In this document: positions 7,109-15,987 of the stretch, piece after piece
Layout of the letters: each line of letters starts with the position of its first letter
How positions within the stretch are numbered: position 1 is the stretch's first letter
From: Shewanella algicola
Lineage (GTDB): Bacteria; Pseudomonadota; Gammaproteobacteria; Enterobacterales; Shewanellaceae
NCBI RefSeq assembly: GCF_014648035.1
Contig: NZ_BMQI01000029.1
Coordinates: 1 to 58,620 of the forward strand
Reading direction: 5' to 3'
DNA: 58,620 bases
Translations under genes and position numbers: made by a program
The notes under the pieces: generated by a model
Seen by the model: the letters and a program-made list of their open reading frames with translations, nothing else
Databases searched by the model: none
What the model was told of the DNA's origin: nothing

Positions 7109-9100
7109 TTACTTTAAAGGGACGATGGCAAAGCTTTCATCAAATTGCACTAAGGTGGAGGCTATTTTGCCAAAGGCTTGTTGGTCACCTGTCATACTGG
7201 CTTTGCCTTTCTCAAGTAGTTGTTTAAGTGATGTTTTACCTAATAACACATTAACAATATCGTCTTTGTCGACGGTTAATGTAGCGTCTGCCGTTTTAGC
7301 TTTTTCGACCACAATGTTATTGAGGTTGCCATGACTTAGTTCAACAAACACGGTAGTTTCAGGTGTTGTTTTTGTCGCTTGAGTGACCACATTTAAACTG
7401 ATATTGCCTAACTTGTCTGCTGCAATACTGTCGACTTTGACGGCTAAAAAGTCAAACAATGTGGTCATATCCATTTCGCTTAATACATCAGCAGAGGCCG
7501 ATTTAGGTGCGCCAGGTTGAATACCAATGCGCAACTCTTGGGCACCAGTAAGGTAAATGTTTCTCCAACCAGCGCCTTCAGCTTGATAACCCAGTTGTTC
7601 ATAGGTGTCTGCTAATAAATCGCGAGCATGTTCATTACTTGGGTCTGCCATCACCACTTTATTGAGCGCCGTTGCGACAAAGCGATACTCACCTTGATTG
7701 AAGTCAGCTTTAGCCTTTTTAACAATATTATTGGCTCCACCCATGTATTCGACAAATTTAGTCGCTTCTTGCTGAGTTGGCAGAGGGTTTAAGTTGGCTG
7801 GATTCATGTCAAAGTAACCCAAATACATATTGTAAACCGCTTTGGCGTTGTGACTGTAGGTGCCGTGATAGCCATTGGTATACCAGGTGTCTTTGACCTG
7901 TTGCGGAATCGTGTCCATGATGGCATCACCAATATCTTGTATCACCACACCTTGGTTGGCTAAACGTAATGATTGGTTATGCACTAAACCATAGTTGTCG
8001 CGCTGCATTTTAAGGTATTGATTAATTTCACTATTACCCCAAACTGGTGCAGAATGTGATGCAAATAATACTTCAACATCTTGACCAAATGCATTGACCA
8101 TTTGGTTAATGTCTTTTGACCACTTTAAGGCATCACGCACTTTGGCACCACGTAATGTATAAATGTTATGCATACCGTCATAGGTTAGCTCTCCCGTCCA
8201 TAATGCTTTCATTGACGGTATATAAGTCACCATTTCGCTGGCTGCTTCAGTACCAGAGGCATCCATAAATACCATTTCTAGCCCGTCGATCGTTAACGTT
8301 TCCCATTTACCTTGTTGGTTGAGTTCGTAATCTGGTTTTACATAGGTAATTTCACCTTTTGATAAGCCTTTTGCCAAGGCCGCATCGACAATACCGTGAT
8401 CGTGTTTACCCAATGTGGCGCCATATTGATAACCCGCTCGGCGACTCATTGCATTACCGGCAAGGACATTTTCATCGACAATTTCGGTGGTAATATTATG
8501 TGAACCATAAACTTTCACGTCAGGATATAAGTTTTGAACACCGCGCGCGCCACCAAAGTGATCTGCATGACTGTGAGAGTAAATCATTGCAACAATGGGT
8601 AAATTTTTACCTTCAGGTAAGTGTTCAAAAGCAAATTTTATTGATTGCTCTGCGGCTTCTTTTGTGAGCAGTACATCATAAACAATCCAACCTGTTTCTC
8701 CACGGATCAAGGTCATATTAGATAAGTCAGTGCCACGAACTTGGTAGATACCATCAGTCACTTTATATAAACCGTTTGGCACCATATTGAGTTGTGCTTG
8801 GCGGTAAAGTGATGGGTTAACTGAGTCTGGAAACTGTTCACTGATAAAGCTAAATTCTGCACGCAAAATATCTGCTGTCGCTTGATCAAATTCTGCAATT
8901 TGGTTTTTACTAAAGCGCTCAAAAGCAACCTTGTCGTCAAACTTAAGGCTTTTTGTTAAGGCTGCATTATGGGCAACAGTAGCCGGTGTTGCTGCTTTAC
9001 CGTGATAGTCGACCGTTAGATGGTCGTGCTCGTGTTGGGCGGCAAATGCATTTAGCGACAATATTGTTATCATTGATAGGGCAATGGTTGATTTTTTCAT
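7109..9100 (-). CDS. Secreted alkyl/aryl sulfatase, metallo-beta-lactamase fold (SdsA1-like)
   Basis: A 663-residue protein with a signal peptide (first 20 residues, ending NAFA). The zinc-binding motif HSHADH (176-181) lies in a metallo-beta-lactamase domain, with a further metal-ligand stretch around LFASHSAPVWG. An alkyl-sulfatase dimerisation domain follows (about 400-530, including MYLGYFDMNPANL and DLLADTYEQLGYQAEGAGWRNIYL), then a C-terminal SCP2-like domain. Family members hydrolyse alkyl sulfates such as dodecyl sulfate to the alcohol, releasing sulfate. A divergent LysR gene starts about 140 bases away and is the probable regulator. Confidence 0.93.
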   Translation of the reverse strand: MKKSTIALSMITILSLNAFAAQHEHDHLTVDYHGKAATPATVAHNAALTKSLKFDDKVAFERFSKNQIAEFDQATADILRAEFSFISEQFPDSVNPSLYRQAQLNMVPNGLYKVTDGIYQVRGTDLSNMTLIRGETGWIVYDVLLTKEAAEQSIKFAFEHLPEGKNLPIVAMIYSHSHADHFGGARGVQNLYPDVKVYGSHNITTEIVDENVLAGNAMSRRAGYQYGATLGKHDHGIVDAALAKGLSKGEITYVKPDYELNQQGKWETLTIDGLEMVFMDASGTEAASEMVTYIPSMKALWTGELTYDGMHNIYTLRGAKVRDALKWSKDINQMVNAFGQDVEVLFASHSAPVWGNSEINQYLKMQRDNYGLVHNQSLRLANQGVVIQDIGDAIMDTIPQQVKDTWYTNGYHGTYSHNAKAVYNMYLGYFDMNPANLNPLPTQQEATKFVEYMGGANNIVKKAKADFNQGEYRFVATALNKVVMADPSNEHARDLLADTYEQLGYQAEGAGWRNIYLTGAQELRIGIQPGAPKSASADVLSEMDMTTLFDFLAVKVDSIAADKLGNISLNVVTQATKTTPETTVFVELSHGNLNNIVVEKAKTADATLTVDKDDIVNVLLGKTSLKQLLEKGKASMTGDQQAFGKIASTLVQFDESFAIVPLK

Positions 9101-9198
9101 GATGGTATTCCTCGTTAAAATAAAAATGTAGGTTTTAAATTTGATGAACCTATCTTAGACAATAAATACCGAAAGATAACTATGGCTAAATTGTTATA

Positions 9199-9221
9199 AT
9201 ACATTCATATTATAAATGTAT
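9199..9221. promoter_or_regulatory. Palindrome between sulfatase and LysR genes, probable LysR operator
   Basis: ATACATTCATA and TATAAATGTAT flank one central base and pair with a single mismatch, giving a 23-base palindrome of the T-N11-A kind bound by LysR regulators. It overlaps the first possible ATG of the regulator and lies about 100 bases upstream of the sulfatase start. Binding would therefore suit autorepression plus control of the divergent gene. This is inferred from position and symmetry. Confidence 0.5.
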
Positions 9222-9242
9222 TTGCCGTGGTGGAATAAGTAT

Positions 9243-10175
9243 ATGAATGATGAAGTGAACCATAAATTAGCGACTTTAGACTTAAATTTATTGCGGGTAT
9301 TTTGTGTCGTATGTCAGCAATCATCTATTACTCGTGCGGCCGAACAATTAGCATTAACGCAATCATCGGTGAGTAATGCGATAAATAGACTTAAAATGGC
9401 ATTAGATTGTGAGTTATTTATTCGAATTGGTCGTGGTATTGAGCCGACAGCAGTAGGGTTACATATCTTCAATTCGGTTCAACCTATGCTCGATGCTATA
9501 GAGCAGACATTGATGGGAGTCAGTGAGTTTGATCCTTATACTTCTAAACGAGTATTTAGCATTTATGCAAATGAAGCGGTGATAGATTTACTTCAGCCTC
9601 ATTTGGATAAGGCGTTAGCTCACTTTTCGGTGAGGGTGGTATTTCGAGATTCTCCCGTGCTTGAAGAAGCTCAATATCAAGACTTGCAAATGCAAAAGGT
9701 GGATTTGGTGATAGATATTGTACCGCCAAAACTTAAAACGTTTAGTTTTCAAAAGGTCGCACAAGAGCGGATTATTTGTGTTGTCCGTCAACAGCATCCG
9801 CAGATACATGATTGCATTAGTCGTGAAGATTACTTTGCTGCAGAACATGTAATGTATCGCTTTCATCGTGACAATATGCGTGTTGCAGATATCATTTCTA
9901 ATGACCCATTACCAGATAGAACACTATACTGTGAACAGTCATCGTTACTGAGTATGTTGTCGCTGATCAGTAAGTCTAATGCGATTGCTATTGCACCTTA
10001 TGCATTTACCAAAAATTATGCTGAGTTATTTAAACTCAACATCATTGAATTGCCATTTGATACCCGCCCGATTGAGCTATTCAGCATTTGGCCCAGCAAA
10101 CATGCGCAAGATAAGTCGTGTATTTGGCTCAGACAAACCATTGAAACATTAATGAAAGAAGCATATGTTGCTTGA
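9243..10175 (+). CDS. LysR-family transcriptional regulator
   Basis: An N-terminal winged helix-turn-helix (DLNLLRVFCVVCQQSSITRAAEQLALTQSSVSNAINRL in parts) is followed by a periplasmic-binding-protein-like effector domain. The order is that of LysR regulators of the LeuO/NodD/SyrM type. I start at the ATG at 9243 (310 residues) because GTGGTGG lies upstream. An in-frame ATG at 9216 has no ribosome binding site and sits inside a palindrome. The gene is divergent from the alkyl sulfatase and probably controls it. Confidence 0.88.
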   Translation: MNDEVNHKLATLDLNLLRVFCVVCQQSSITRAAEQLALTQSSVSNAINRLKMALDCELFIRIGRGIEPTAVGLHIFNSVQPMLDAIEQTLMGVSEFDPYTSKRVFSIYANEAVIDLLQPHLDKALAHFSVRVVFRDSPVLEEAQYQDLQMQKVDLVIDIVPPKLKTFSFQKVAQERIICVVRQQHPQIHDCISREDYFAAEHVMYRFHRDNMRVADIISNDPLPDRTLYCEQSSLLSMLSLISKSNAIAIAPYAFTKNYAELFKLNIIELPFDTRPIELFSIWPSKHAQDKSCIWLRQTIETLMKEAYVA

Positions 10176-10183
10176 TAAAAAAC

Positions 10184-10212
10184 AGCCTAAATTTAACTTA
10201 GGGCTTTAGTTT
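10184..10212 (+). terminator. Possible terminator of the LysR gene
   Basis: AGCCTAA and TTAGGGCT can pair with one bulged base nine bases after the stop codon, followed by TTAGTTTCT. The stem is weak, so this is tentative. Confidence 0.4.
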
Positions 10213-10346
10213 CTAATAACGATTCGAAATTTACCGTTACAGATGATGACTTGCAACAATGGAAGTTTGCTTTGGACGTTTAAATCGAGCCTACAATTCA
10301 GTTTATGTTGTGGTGCACTCCAATCCAATCTCAGTCGACAGAACCA

Positions 10347-10380
10347 ATAAAAACGCCAACGATGATAATATCGTTGGCGC
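10347..10380 (-). terminator. Intrinsic terminator of the S10 peptidase gene
   Basis: Read on the minus strand, GCGCCAACGA, an 8-base loop and TCGTTGGCG are followed by TTTTTATTGG. It lies 23 bases past the stop codon of the peptidase gene. Confidence 0.8.
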
Positions 10381-10402
10381 AATTTATTAACGCTACAACA
10401 GG

Positions 10403-11926
10403 TTAGTATTTTGCAGGTTGGTCTGTTTTCGGTAGTGTTGACTGAATAAATTCACGTAAGTCATGGTTTGATTGCTTTAAGTCATCATGTCGTAGATACA
10501 TCATATGACCACTGCGATAACCTTTGAATGACAACCTATCTTTTATTAACCCACTCCGGTCAAGTTGCCACATGGTGTACTTTGCATCAAAGTAATTGGT
10601 GGCTCCATCATAATAACCAGATTGAATCATCACATTAAGGTATGGATTTTGCGCCATCGCTAAACGTAAGTTTGCACCAGTATTGTTTTTACTTCTATCC
10701 CATGGATGAACAGGGCCGAACATATTATATTTTAGGTCTGTTTTATAGTTTAGTTCAGTGCGAAGGTAATCATTAATTGCCGGGGTAAAGCTGTGTAACC
10801 AAGATGCCAGCTCTGGATTGTAATCAGGTTTTCCACCCACACTTTTTTCGTCGATACCAATATAACGCGAGTCTAAACGGCCAATGGTTTGTTGGCGGTC
10901 ACGCAGAAGTGTTTTCCAGAAATACTTGGTATCAATATCTAAATTACTTTGCAGCACTTCAGTGACACTCAGTCCTGAATATTGGGCGACTTGCTCCGCA
11001 ACACGTTGTTTTTCTTCTGCTTCAATAAAGCTACCTTTAGCGAGCGCAGGTAAATATTGATTTAAAGTAAATTGTTCCACTTCGGCCAATAGTGGGCTTA
11101 AATCTTGTTGTTGTAAATCTTCCCCAAGTGCCTTGTGGTACCAAGCTGCAGCGGCAAAATAGGGTAAGCGGTTGGCGGCTTTAACTGGTCCGTTTCGTTC
11201 AATGCCGAGATCTGTTGGTGAAACTAAAATAACCCCGTTAGGGTACATCCACTGGTTTTTTTGCAGCTCTAAAGCTAAACCGGAAACGCGGGCAGTGCCG
11301 TAACTTTCGCCGATTAAATATTTAGGCGAGCGCCAGCGTTCATTGCGAGTCACAAATGTTGTCACCCATTCCGCTAGATATTTAATATCGGCGTTTACGC
11401 CAAAGAACATTTTCTGTTGTTCGTCTTTTGATGGCATTTTCCCTTCAACATTCGGTAATACTCTTGAGTAGCCAGTATTGACTGGGTTTACATATACGAT
11501 GTCTGCGATATCTAATATTGAATAGTTGTTACTTTTAACACCATACGGTTGCAGTGGGTAACCTTCGTCGTCGATATTTAATACTTTAGGTCCCGTGTAA
11601 GCAATGTGCATCCATACCGAAGCAGAACCTGGGCCACCATTAAATGAAATAATTAATGGTCTTTTGCTATTGTCTTTAACATCAGTGCGCTGGTAGTAAG
11701 TATAAAATAAGGTTGCGGTGGGGTGACCTTCGTCATCCCATACTGGTTGAGTCCCTGTGGTCGCACGATAAGGTATCGTTTTTTCGTTGATTTGTGTTCG
11801 ATGTTCGGTGATCACTTTTTCATCGATAAGGGATTGTCTCATTTCGTCGGCAAAAGTCGTTGATGAAATACAAAAACTTTGCAGGCAAAGCACAATGACA
11901 CTTGTTTTGAATAAATAATGGAGCAT
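10403..11926 (-). CDS. Periplasmic serine carboxypeptidase-like protein, family S10
   Basis: A 507-residue alpha/beta-hydrolase with an N-terminal signal peptide. The oxyanion-hole motif NGGPGSASVW, the nucleophile motif GESYGTAR (Ser-His-Asp triad serine), an aspartate region GYYDGATNYFD and a C-terminal histidine in GHMMYLR are all present in S10 order. The expected role is removal of C-terminal residues from peptides in the periplasm or outside the cell. Related bacterial S10 proteins are poorly characterised, so specificity is unknown. The gene stands alone, with a strong terminator. Confidence 0.9.
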   Translation of the reverse strand: MLHYLFKTSVIVLCLQSFCISSTTFADEMRQSLIDEKVITEHRTQINEKTIPYRATTGTQPVWDDEGHPTATLFYTYYQRTDVKDNSKRPLIISFNGGPGSASVWMHIAYTGPKVLNIDDEGYPLQPYGVKSNNYSILDIADIVYVNPVNTGYSRVLPNVEGKMPSKDEQQKMFFGVNADIKYLAEWVTTFVTRNERWRSPKYLIGESYGTARVSGLALELQKNQWMYPNGVILVSPTDLGIERNGPVKAANRLPYFAAAAWYHKALGEDLQQQDLSPLLAEVEQFTLNQYLPALAKGSFIEAEEKQRVAEQVAQYSGLSVTEVLQSNLDIDTKYFWKTLLRDRQQTIGRLDSRYIGIDEKSVGGKPDYNPELASWLHSFTPAINDYLRTELNYKTDLKYNMFGPVHPWDRSKNNTGANLRLAMAQNPYLNVMIQSGYYDGATNYFDAKYTMWQLDRSGLIKDRLSFKGYRSGHMMYLRHDDLKQSNHDLREFIQSTLPKTDQPAKY

Positions 11927-12232
11927 AAGAGGTCTTATTAGGTATAGGGTTATTACTGAATACTTAGCAGATTATCATAAGGATTATGCAAAAGGGGCTG
12001 GTAAATGAGCCTATATTGTAAACAATTGTGCTTTATTGAATTACAATTAAAATGAGAGTGACAAAATGGTTACGAGCACAAATTGCTACCTTTATTGTTC
12101 TATCATCGCCTGATAAAAGCGAAAATGGTGTGGCCATATTTGAGTGTATTAATTATTTTAAATCAATGATTAATAAAAAGCCTTTATCGATTGATAAAGG
12201 CTTGGTGTATATTGAGATAGTTTACTATCAAA
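11927..12232. other. Intergenic region, 306 bases, no gene seen
   Basis: It lies between the start of the S10 peptidase gene and the end of queF. Apart from the queF terminator at 12170-12203 I see only A+T-rich promoter-like sequence. An 80-codon plus-strand frame (12052-12294) runs through the terminator into queF and is rejected. Confidence 0.6.
12170..12203 (-). terminator. Intrinsic terminator of queF
   Basis: AAGCCTTTATC (12178-12188), a four-base loop and GATAAAGGCTT (12193-12203) form a perfect 11-pair stem. On the minus strand it is followed by CTTTTTATTA, 30 bases past the queF stop. Confidence 0.85.
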
Positions 12233-13090
12233 TTACTGTCTGGCTAACCTGTTTGACTCTGGCGGGTTTTCAAAATCACTGCGGTAGGGGTTAATGTCTA
12301 AGCCGCCACGACGAGTGTAACGTGCATACACGGTTAACTTAGTGCATTGGCAGTATTTTTTTAGGTCGACAAAAATACGCTCAACGCACTGCTCGTGAAA
12401 CTCATTATGCTGACGGAAAGAAATCAAATAGCGCAGCAGTTTTTCACGATCAATCTTAGGGCCCTGATAGCGTATCATCACACTGCCCCAGTCAGGTTGT
12501 GAGGTAATTAAGCAGTTAGACTTTAATAAGTTTGAGTTAAGAGTTTCGGCGACATTTTTGTCAGGATCTGTACTGCCAACTAAATGGTCTGGATTAAACT
12601 CGTACTCGGTGACTTCGATGTCTAAATCGTCAATACAGGTGCCGGGTAGGTCGACAATACGTTCAAGGTTAAAATGCTTAGGCTCAATGACTTTAACGCT
12701 AACATCGCCGTCGGCGCACAGTGCTAAATCGCGGCTTAAGGTGTCTTGCACGTCTTCAACGTTATCAAACTTAGTTTGGTTAAAGCTATTTAAGTACAAT
12801 TTAAACGATTTTGATTCAATCAGGTTGGCGCTATTGATATCCAGTTGCACTTCTAATAACGCCACAACTGGCTTGCCTTTGGCGTTTAGCCACGACAACT
12901 CATAGCCTGTCCAAATGTCAGTACCATGGAAAGGTAAATCACCACTTAATGCAATTGCATCTCGATTAAGTTTGCGTGGAACCCCTTGCAGCAGTGACGC
13001 GTCATACTCAGCTTGATATACAGTTGCATGACCTAAGGTTAGGCCTTTAAGTGCATCAGCATCACTATAAGGGTCGTGATTGTGTGTCAT
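12233..13090 (-). CDS. queF: NADPH-dependent 7-cyano-7-deazaguanine reductase QueF
   Basis: QueF reduces the nitrile of preQ0 to the aminomethyl group of preQ1 in queuosine tRNA modification. At 285 residues this is the long bimodular form found in E. coli. The QueF motif [12 protein letters not shown] begins at residue 92. The catalytic cysteine is Cys193 in [14 protein letters not shown] and the nearby acid is Asp200. The divergent neighbour is syd, the same pairing as in E. coli. No preQ1 riboswitch was recognised in the 54-base gap. Confidence 0.96.
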   Translation of the reverse strand: MTHNHDPYSDADALKGLTLGHATVYQAEYDASLLQGVPRKLNRDAIALSGDLPFHGTDIWTGYELSWLNAKGKPVVALLEVQLDINSANLIESKSFKLYLNSFNQTKFDNVEDVQDTLSRDLALCADGDVSVKVIEPKHFNLERIVDLPGTCIDDLDIEVTEYEFNPDHLVGSTDPDKNVAETLNSNLLKSNCLITSQPDWGSVMIRYQGPKIDREKLLRYLISFRQHNEFHEQCVERIFVDLKKYCQCTKLTVYARYTRRGGLDINPYRSDFENPPESNRLARQ

Positions 13091-13144
13091 CTAATCGGTT
13101 TCCGTGTCAAAATATGGTTTTATTATAAACTACGAGTGGCTTAA

Positions 13145-13798
13145 GTGTCTTGTTCATCTGCATTAGAAAACTTTATAAATAGCTATCTTAAATCTTACCA
13201 AGATACCTTGTCTGAATTTCCGCGCTATTATCCTTTGGGCGAAGACTCAATATGTATTCAAGGGGCCTTTAAACCTGGCTGTGATGATACTGTGTTTTGG
13301 CAGCCGGTTAAACGTGACGATGTGGCTGACTTTAATAATGTAGAGCATGCATTAAATATTCAACTACACCAAGATATTCATGCATTTTATGGTGAGTATT
13401 TTTCTGCGCCATTGCAGTTTACCGCACCATTTGGTGATGGTGAGTTATTGCAAGTGTGGAACCAAGATGACTTTGAAATTTTGCAACAAAATGTAATTGG
13501 TCATTTGATCATGAAGAAAAAGCTCAAACAACCGGCAACTTGGTTTATTGGCGTGCTAGGTGAGGGCGATGAAATGCTCACCGTTAATAATGACGATGGC
13601 AGTGTGTGGATTGAAATTCCGGGTGAAAAACAACGCACAAAATTAGCCGAGTCATTAACCGATTTTTTACAGATTATTTCGCCAATGATCAAACCTCCAC
13701 AAAAGCCCGTTGAAGAGAGTGCGCCAATTGTTGAGCACCCTGGTATTTGGCAGCGGATGAAAATGATGTGGAATATGTTACGTGGTAAACATCATTAG
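13145..13798 (+). CDS. syd: SecY-interacting protein Syd
   Basis: A 217-residue cytosolic protein that by homology binds SecY at the inner membrane and may monitor SecYEG assembly. It carries the Syd pattern seen in E. coli: CIQGAFKPGCDDTVFWQPVKRD, then IHAFYGEYFSAPLQFTAPFG, LLQVWNQDDFEILQQNVIGHL and a C-terminal AESLTDFLQIISP. It has about 30 extra residues at the C-terminus. The start codon is GTG. In E. coli, csrB lies between syd and yqcC. Here the two csrB-like RNAs also lie between these genes, with more genes inserted. Confidence 0.93.
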   Translation: MSCSSALENFINSYLKSYQDTLSEFPRYYPLGEDSICIQGAFKPGCDDTVFWQPVKRDDVADFNNVEHALNIQLHQDIHAFYGEYFSAPLQFTAPFGDGELLQVWNQDDFEILQQNVIGHLIMKKKLKQPATWFIGVLGEGDEMLTVNNDDGSVWIEIPGEKQRTKLAESLTDFLQIISPMIKPPQKPVEESAPIVEHPGIWQRMKMMWNMLRGKHH

Positions 13799-13884
13799 TT
13801 AATGTTCATTGCAATTGAATATCTGCATCACGCTGTATAATCATATGCATATTAAAGTGTGATGCGTTTTCATGTTCATTCGAT

Positions 13885-14658
13885 TTATTGATGATCCCAA
13901 GATAAGTTAGACACAATGCGGCAAGGCTCACACCTAAAGTGAAACATGTCTAATAACGGTTGTTCGAGCTTCCAATCATGTGAGCCGCAGCGCGGGCAAG
14001 GGCGGGCGAGCTCTGTTTGTAATGACTCTCCGCCCACGCGATATAAATAATAGTAAGTGGGTATCTTCGTTAGGTACTCAATCCGCCCACGTAAGTCCCA
14101 TCCACGTCTAAATAAGTCACTGTCTGCCCGAGTAATTTCATCTAATGCGGCAAATTCTGCTTTAGTGGCTGCTGCCATTTGCAGTTCATCACAGGCTTGC
14201 CATTCGGTTTGCCATTTAATGATACGTTTATGGTCGCCATTGAAGGTGGCTGGTAGTTGATACAGCGGAATAGGTAATAAATTGTCACCACTGCGCAGTG
14301 GCGAGCACATGTGCACGTAGCTAGTATATAACAATTGCCAAGACGGCGTGTCGGTATTACTTACTTCAGAGTTAATGTCCTGCCCAATAAACTTCTCTCT
14401 TGGCGCTAGTAGCTTGGCTTGTGTCAGCTCTGTTAATGCCACTTTTACCCACGGGCTGTTATAACGATTGGCTAGGCTGGTTTTTTCTGGCAATAACAAG
14501 CGAACTTTAAACTCACCATCATTAAACGCGACCGCGAACTCACGCCCCAGTATTTGTCCATTAGCGCGCAGCGCCTCGAGTAAGCCGTTAATGGCTTTTT
14601 CGGCGGCATCAATGGTGGTGTCGGCAAAGCATTCAAAGCGAAGTTCAAAAACAAACAT
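13885..14658 (-). CDS. DUF2310 Zn-ribbon-containing protein
   Basis: A 257-residue protein with a C-terminal zinc ribbon (CPRCGSHDWKL ... FHFRCEPCRIVSNLSW). The long N-terminal part is conserved in DUF2310, a family described as predicted nucleic-acid-binding. No direct function is known. It begins three bases after the stop of the coiled-coil protein gene upstream, so the two are probably cotranscribed. Confidence 0.85.
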   Translation of the reverse strand: MFVFELRFECFADTTIDAAEKAINGLLEALRANGQILGREFAVAFNDGEFKVRLLLPEKTSLANRYNSPWVKVALTELTQAKLLAPREKFIGQDINSEVSNTDTPSWQLLYTSYVHMCSPLRSGDNLLPIPLYQLPATFNGDHKRIIKWQTEWQACDELQMAAATKAEFAALDEITRADSDLFRRGWDLRGRIEYLTKIPTYYYLYRVGGESLQTELARPCPRCGSHDWKLEQPLLDMFHFRCEPCRIVSNLSWDHQ

Positions 14659-14661
14659 GGA

Positions 14662-15015
14662 TTATTCGGCCTTAGGGGAAATGGTTGGCAAATGTTGGTT
14701 AACTTGTTGCTCAAGTTCATTCACACGGCTGTTGAGTTGGTTAATCAGTTGCTGCATGGTGTCGACTTGTTGCTGCAATTGCAAAATCGGATTGGCTAGC
14801 TCATCACTTGGGGTTTCAGGTGCTGGAATATCGGCTAATTCAGGTAAGTTTTGCCATTCCGATTTTGGCAAAGCTTTAAATTGTTGTAGCCCCTGGATCA
14901 GCACTGGCATCGGCAAACGACTGCCTAAACGTCCTTTTATTAACGCTAAGCTCGGTGTATGGCCATTTATGGCAATGGACTTGGCTGCGGCTAACACTTG
15001 TTCAATTGGACTCAT
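14662..15015 (-). CDS. Conserved hypothetical protein with C-terminal coiled coil
   Basis: A 117-residue protein. The N-terminal half (VLAAAKSIAINGHTPSLALI, then KGRLGSRLPMPVLIQGLQQF) looks like a small helical, possibly DNA-binding module of the KfrA-N kind. A proline-rich linker follows, then a heptad-rich coiled coil (LQQQVDTMQQLINQLNSRVN). It is tightly linked to the downstream DUF2310 gene. I do not recognise a named function, and the DNA-binding idea is only a resemblance. Confidence 0.75.
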   Translation of the reverse strand: MSPIEQVLAAAKSIAINGHTPSLALIKGRLGSRLPMPVLIQGLQQFKALPKSEWQNLPELADIPAPETPSDELANPILQLQQQVDTMQQLINQLNSRVNELEQQVNQHLPTISPKAE

Positions 15016-15172
15016 TGTTAGTTAAATTCCTTAATTTTTGGTAATCAGAATCACTACTGTTGCAGAACTAAAAGGTAAAAACTAATTAATTCAATGTTTT
15101 ATTTTTTGGCATGATTCTAGCTTTAAGGATCACAACACAATGCGGGTTATATTTTAACAAAAAGGATGCAAC

Positions 15173-15556
15173 ATGAAATCAAAACTTATTGCGGCAAGTG
15201 TCGTGGCGCTAATGTCAGTGGGATTAAGTGGCTGTGTGATCAGCGTAGGCGATCATGAATCAGGTAAAAGCCATGAGTATTGGCAAGAACAACAAGATAA
15301 AAACCGTGCTTTATTGGCTAACCTTGCACTCGGCATGACCAGCGAGCAAGTGTTGACATTAATGGGCACAGCCGATTTCAGTGAAGCGTATTCAAAAACA
15401 AATTCAGATAATACAGACCAGGCAATAAAAGTCTTATTTTATCGTACTCAGTGGGCAAAAGGTGACGGTAAAACAACTAAAGATGAGTGCACCCCAGTGG
15501 TGTTTAGAGATAACCTTTTAGTGGGCTGGGGTGACACGGCATATCAGCAAATTTAA
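15173..15556 (+). CDS. DUF3192 family lipoprotein
   Basis: A 127-residue protein with a signal peptide and lipobox (LSGC, Cys21). The segment LALGMTSEQVLTLMGTADFSE resembles the SmpA/OmlA (BamE-like) fold, and CTPVVFRDNLLVGWGD is the DUF3192 C-terminal signature. It is probably anchored in the outer or inner membrane facing the periplasm. Its role is unknown. AAAAGGATGCAACATG provides the ribosome binding site. Confidence 0.85.
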   Translation: MKSKLIAASVVALMSVGLSGCVISVGDHESGKSHEYWQEQQDKNRALLANLALGMTSEQVLTLMGTADFSEAYSKTNSDNTDQAIKVLFYRTQWAKGDGKTTKDECTPVVFRDNLLVGWGDTAYQQI

Positions 15557-15575
15557 GCTAATGTAATTATTGGTA

Positions 15576-15806
15576 CTATTCTCTCATCATGACGTCCAAT
15601 TGGTCGATGACTTCCGACCATTGGGCGTCTTCCATTAATGCCTCTTTTAAAAATGCGCGCTGACTAGAGCTCCAACACGGGGCATCAATTAACAAGGTGT
15701 GTTTAGCTAATTTATTCTGGCTAACAAATTCATTAATGTCTTCTGATTTATGGCCTAGCCCTAATTGTTGAAATAAATGGCTTAAATCATTTTCTGTTGT
15801 ATCCAT
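15576..15806 (-). CDS. DUF2789 domain protein
   Basis: A 76-residue cytosolic protein with the DUF2789 pattern: LSHLFQQLGLGHKSEDINEF, then LIDAPCWSSSQRAFLKEAL and a terminal DAQWSEVIDQLDVMM. No function is established. The start is set at the ATG at 15806 because AGGGAG lies eight bases upstream. The in-frame GTG two codons earlier is too close to it. Confidence 0.88.
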   Translation of the reverse strand: MDTTENDLSHLFQQLGLGHKSEDINEFVSQNKLAKHTLLIDAPCWSSSQRAFLKEALMEDAQWSEVIDQLDVMMRE

Positions 15807-15937
15807 TTTCACGACTCCCTAGGTGACTCATTGTAATTATTTCAGTATTAATCTTAAGCGCAAAAATTGCAAAGAACTCGCCGAGAAAGCGAGTTATCAG
15901 CTATACAAGGTAAACAAAATTTGTTGATTGTTTCAAA

Positions 15938-15962
15938 CTTGTTAACTTGCTAAGTTAACAAG
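15938..15962. promoter_or_regulatory. Perfect inverted repeat upstream of the GNAT gene
   Basis: CTTGTTAACTT, GCT, AAGTTAACAAG gives 11 perfect pairs around three bases. It ends 25 bases before the acetyltransferase start codon. The A+T-rich stem has no T-run after it, so an operator for a dimeric regulator is more likely than a terminator. A hairpin in the 5' untranslated region is the alternative. Confidence 0.6.
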
Positions 15963-15987
15963 AGTCATAACACAAGGAATAACAATA

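Noticed and set aside
12052..12294. 80-codon plus-strand frame upstream of queF
   Set aside because: It runs through the queF terminator and into the 3' end of queF, has no ribosome binding site and no recognisable product.
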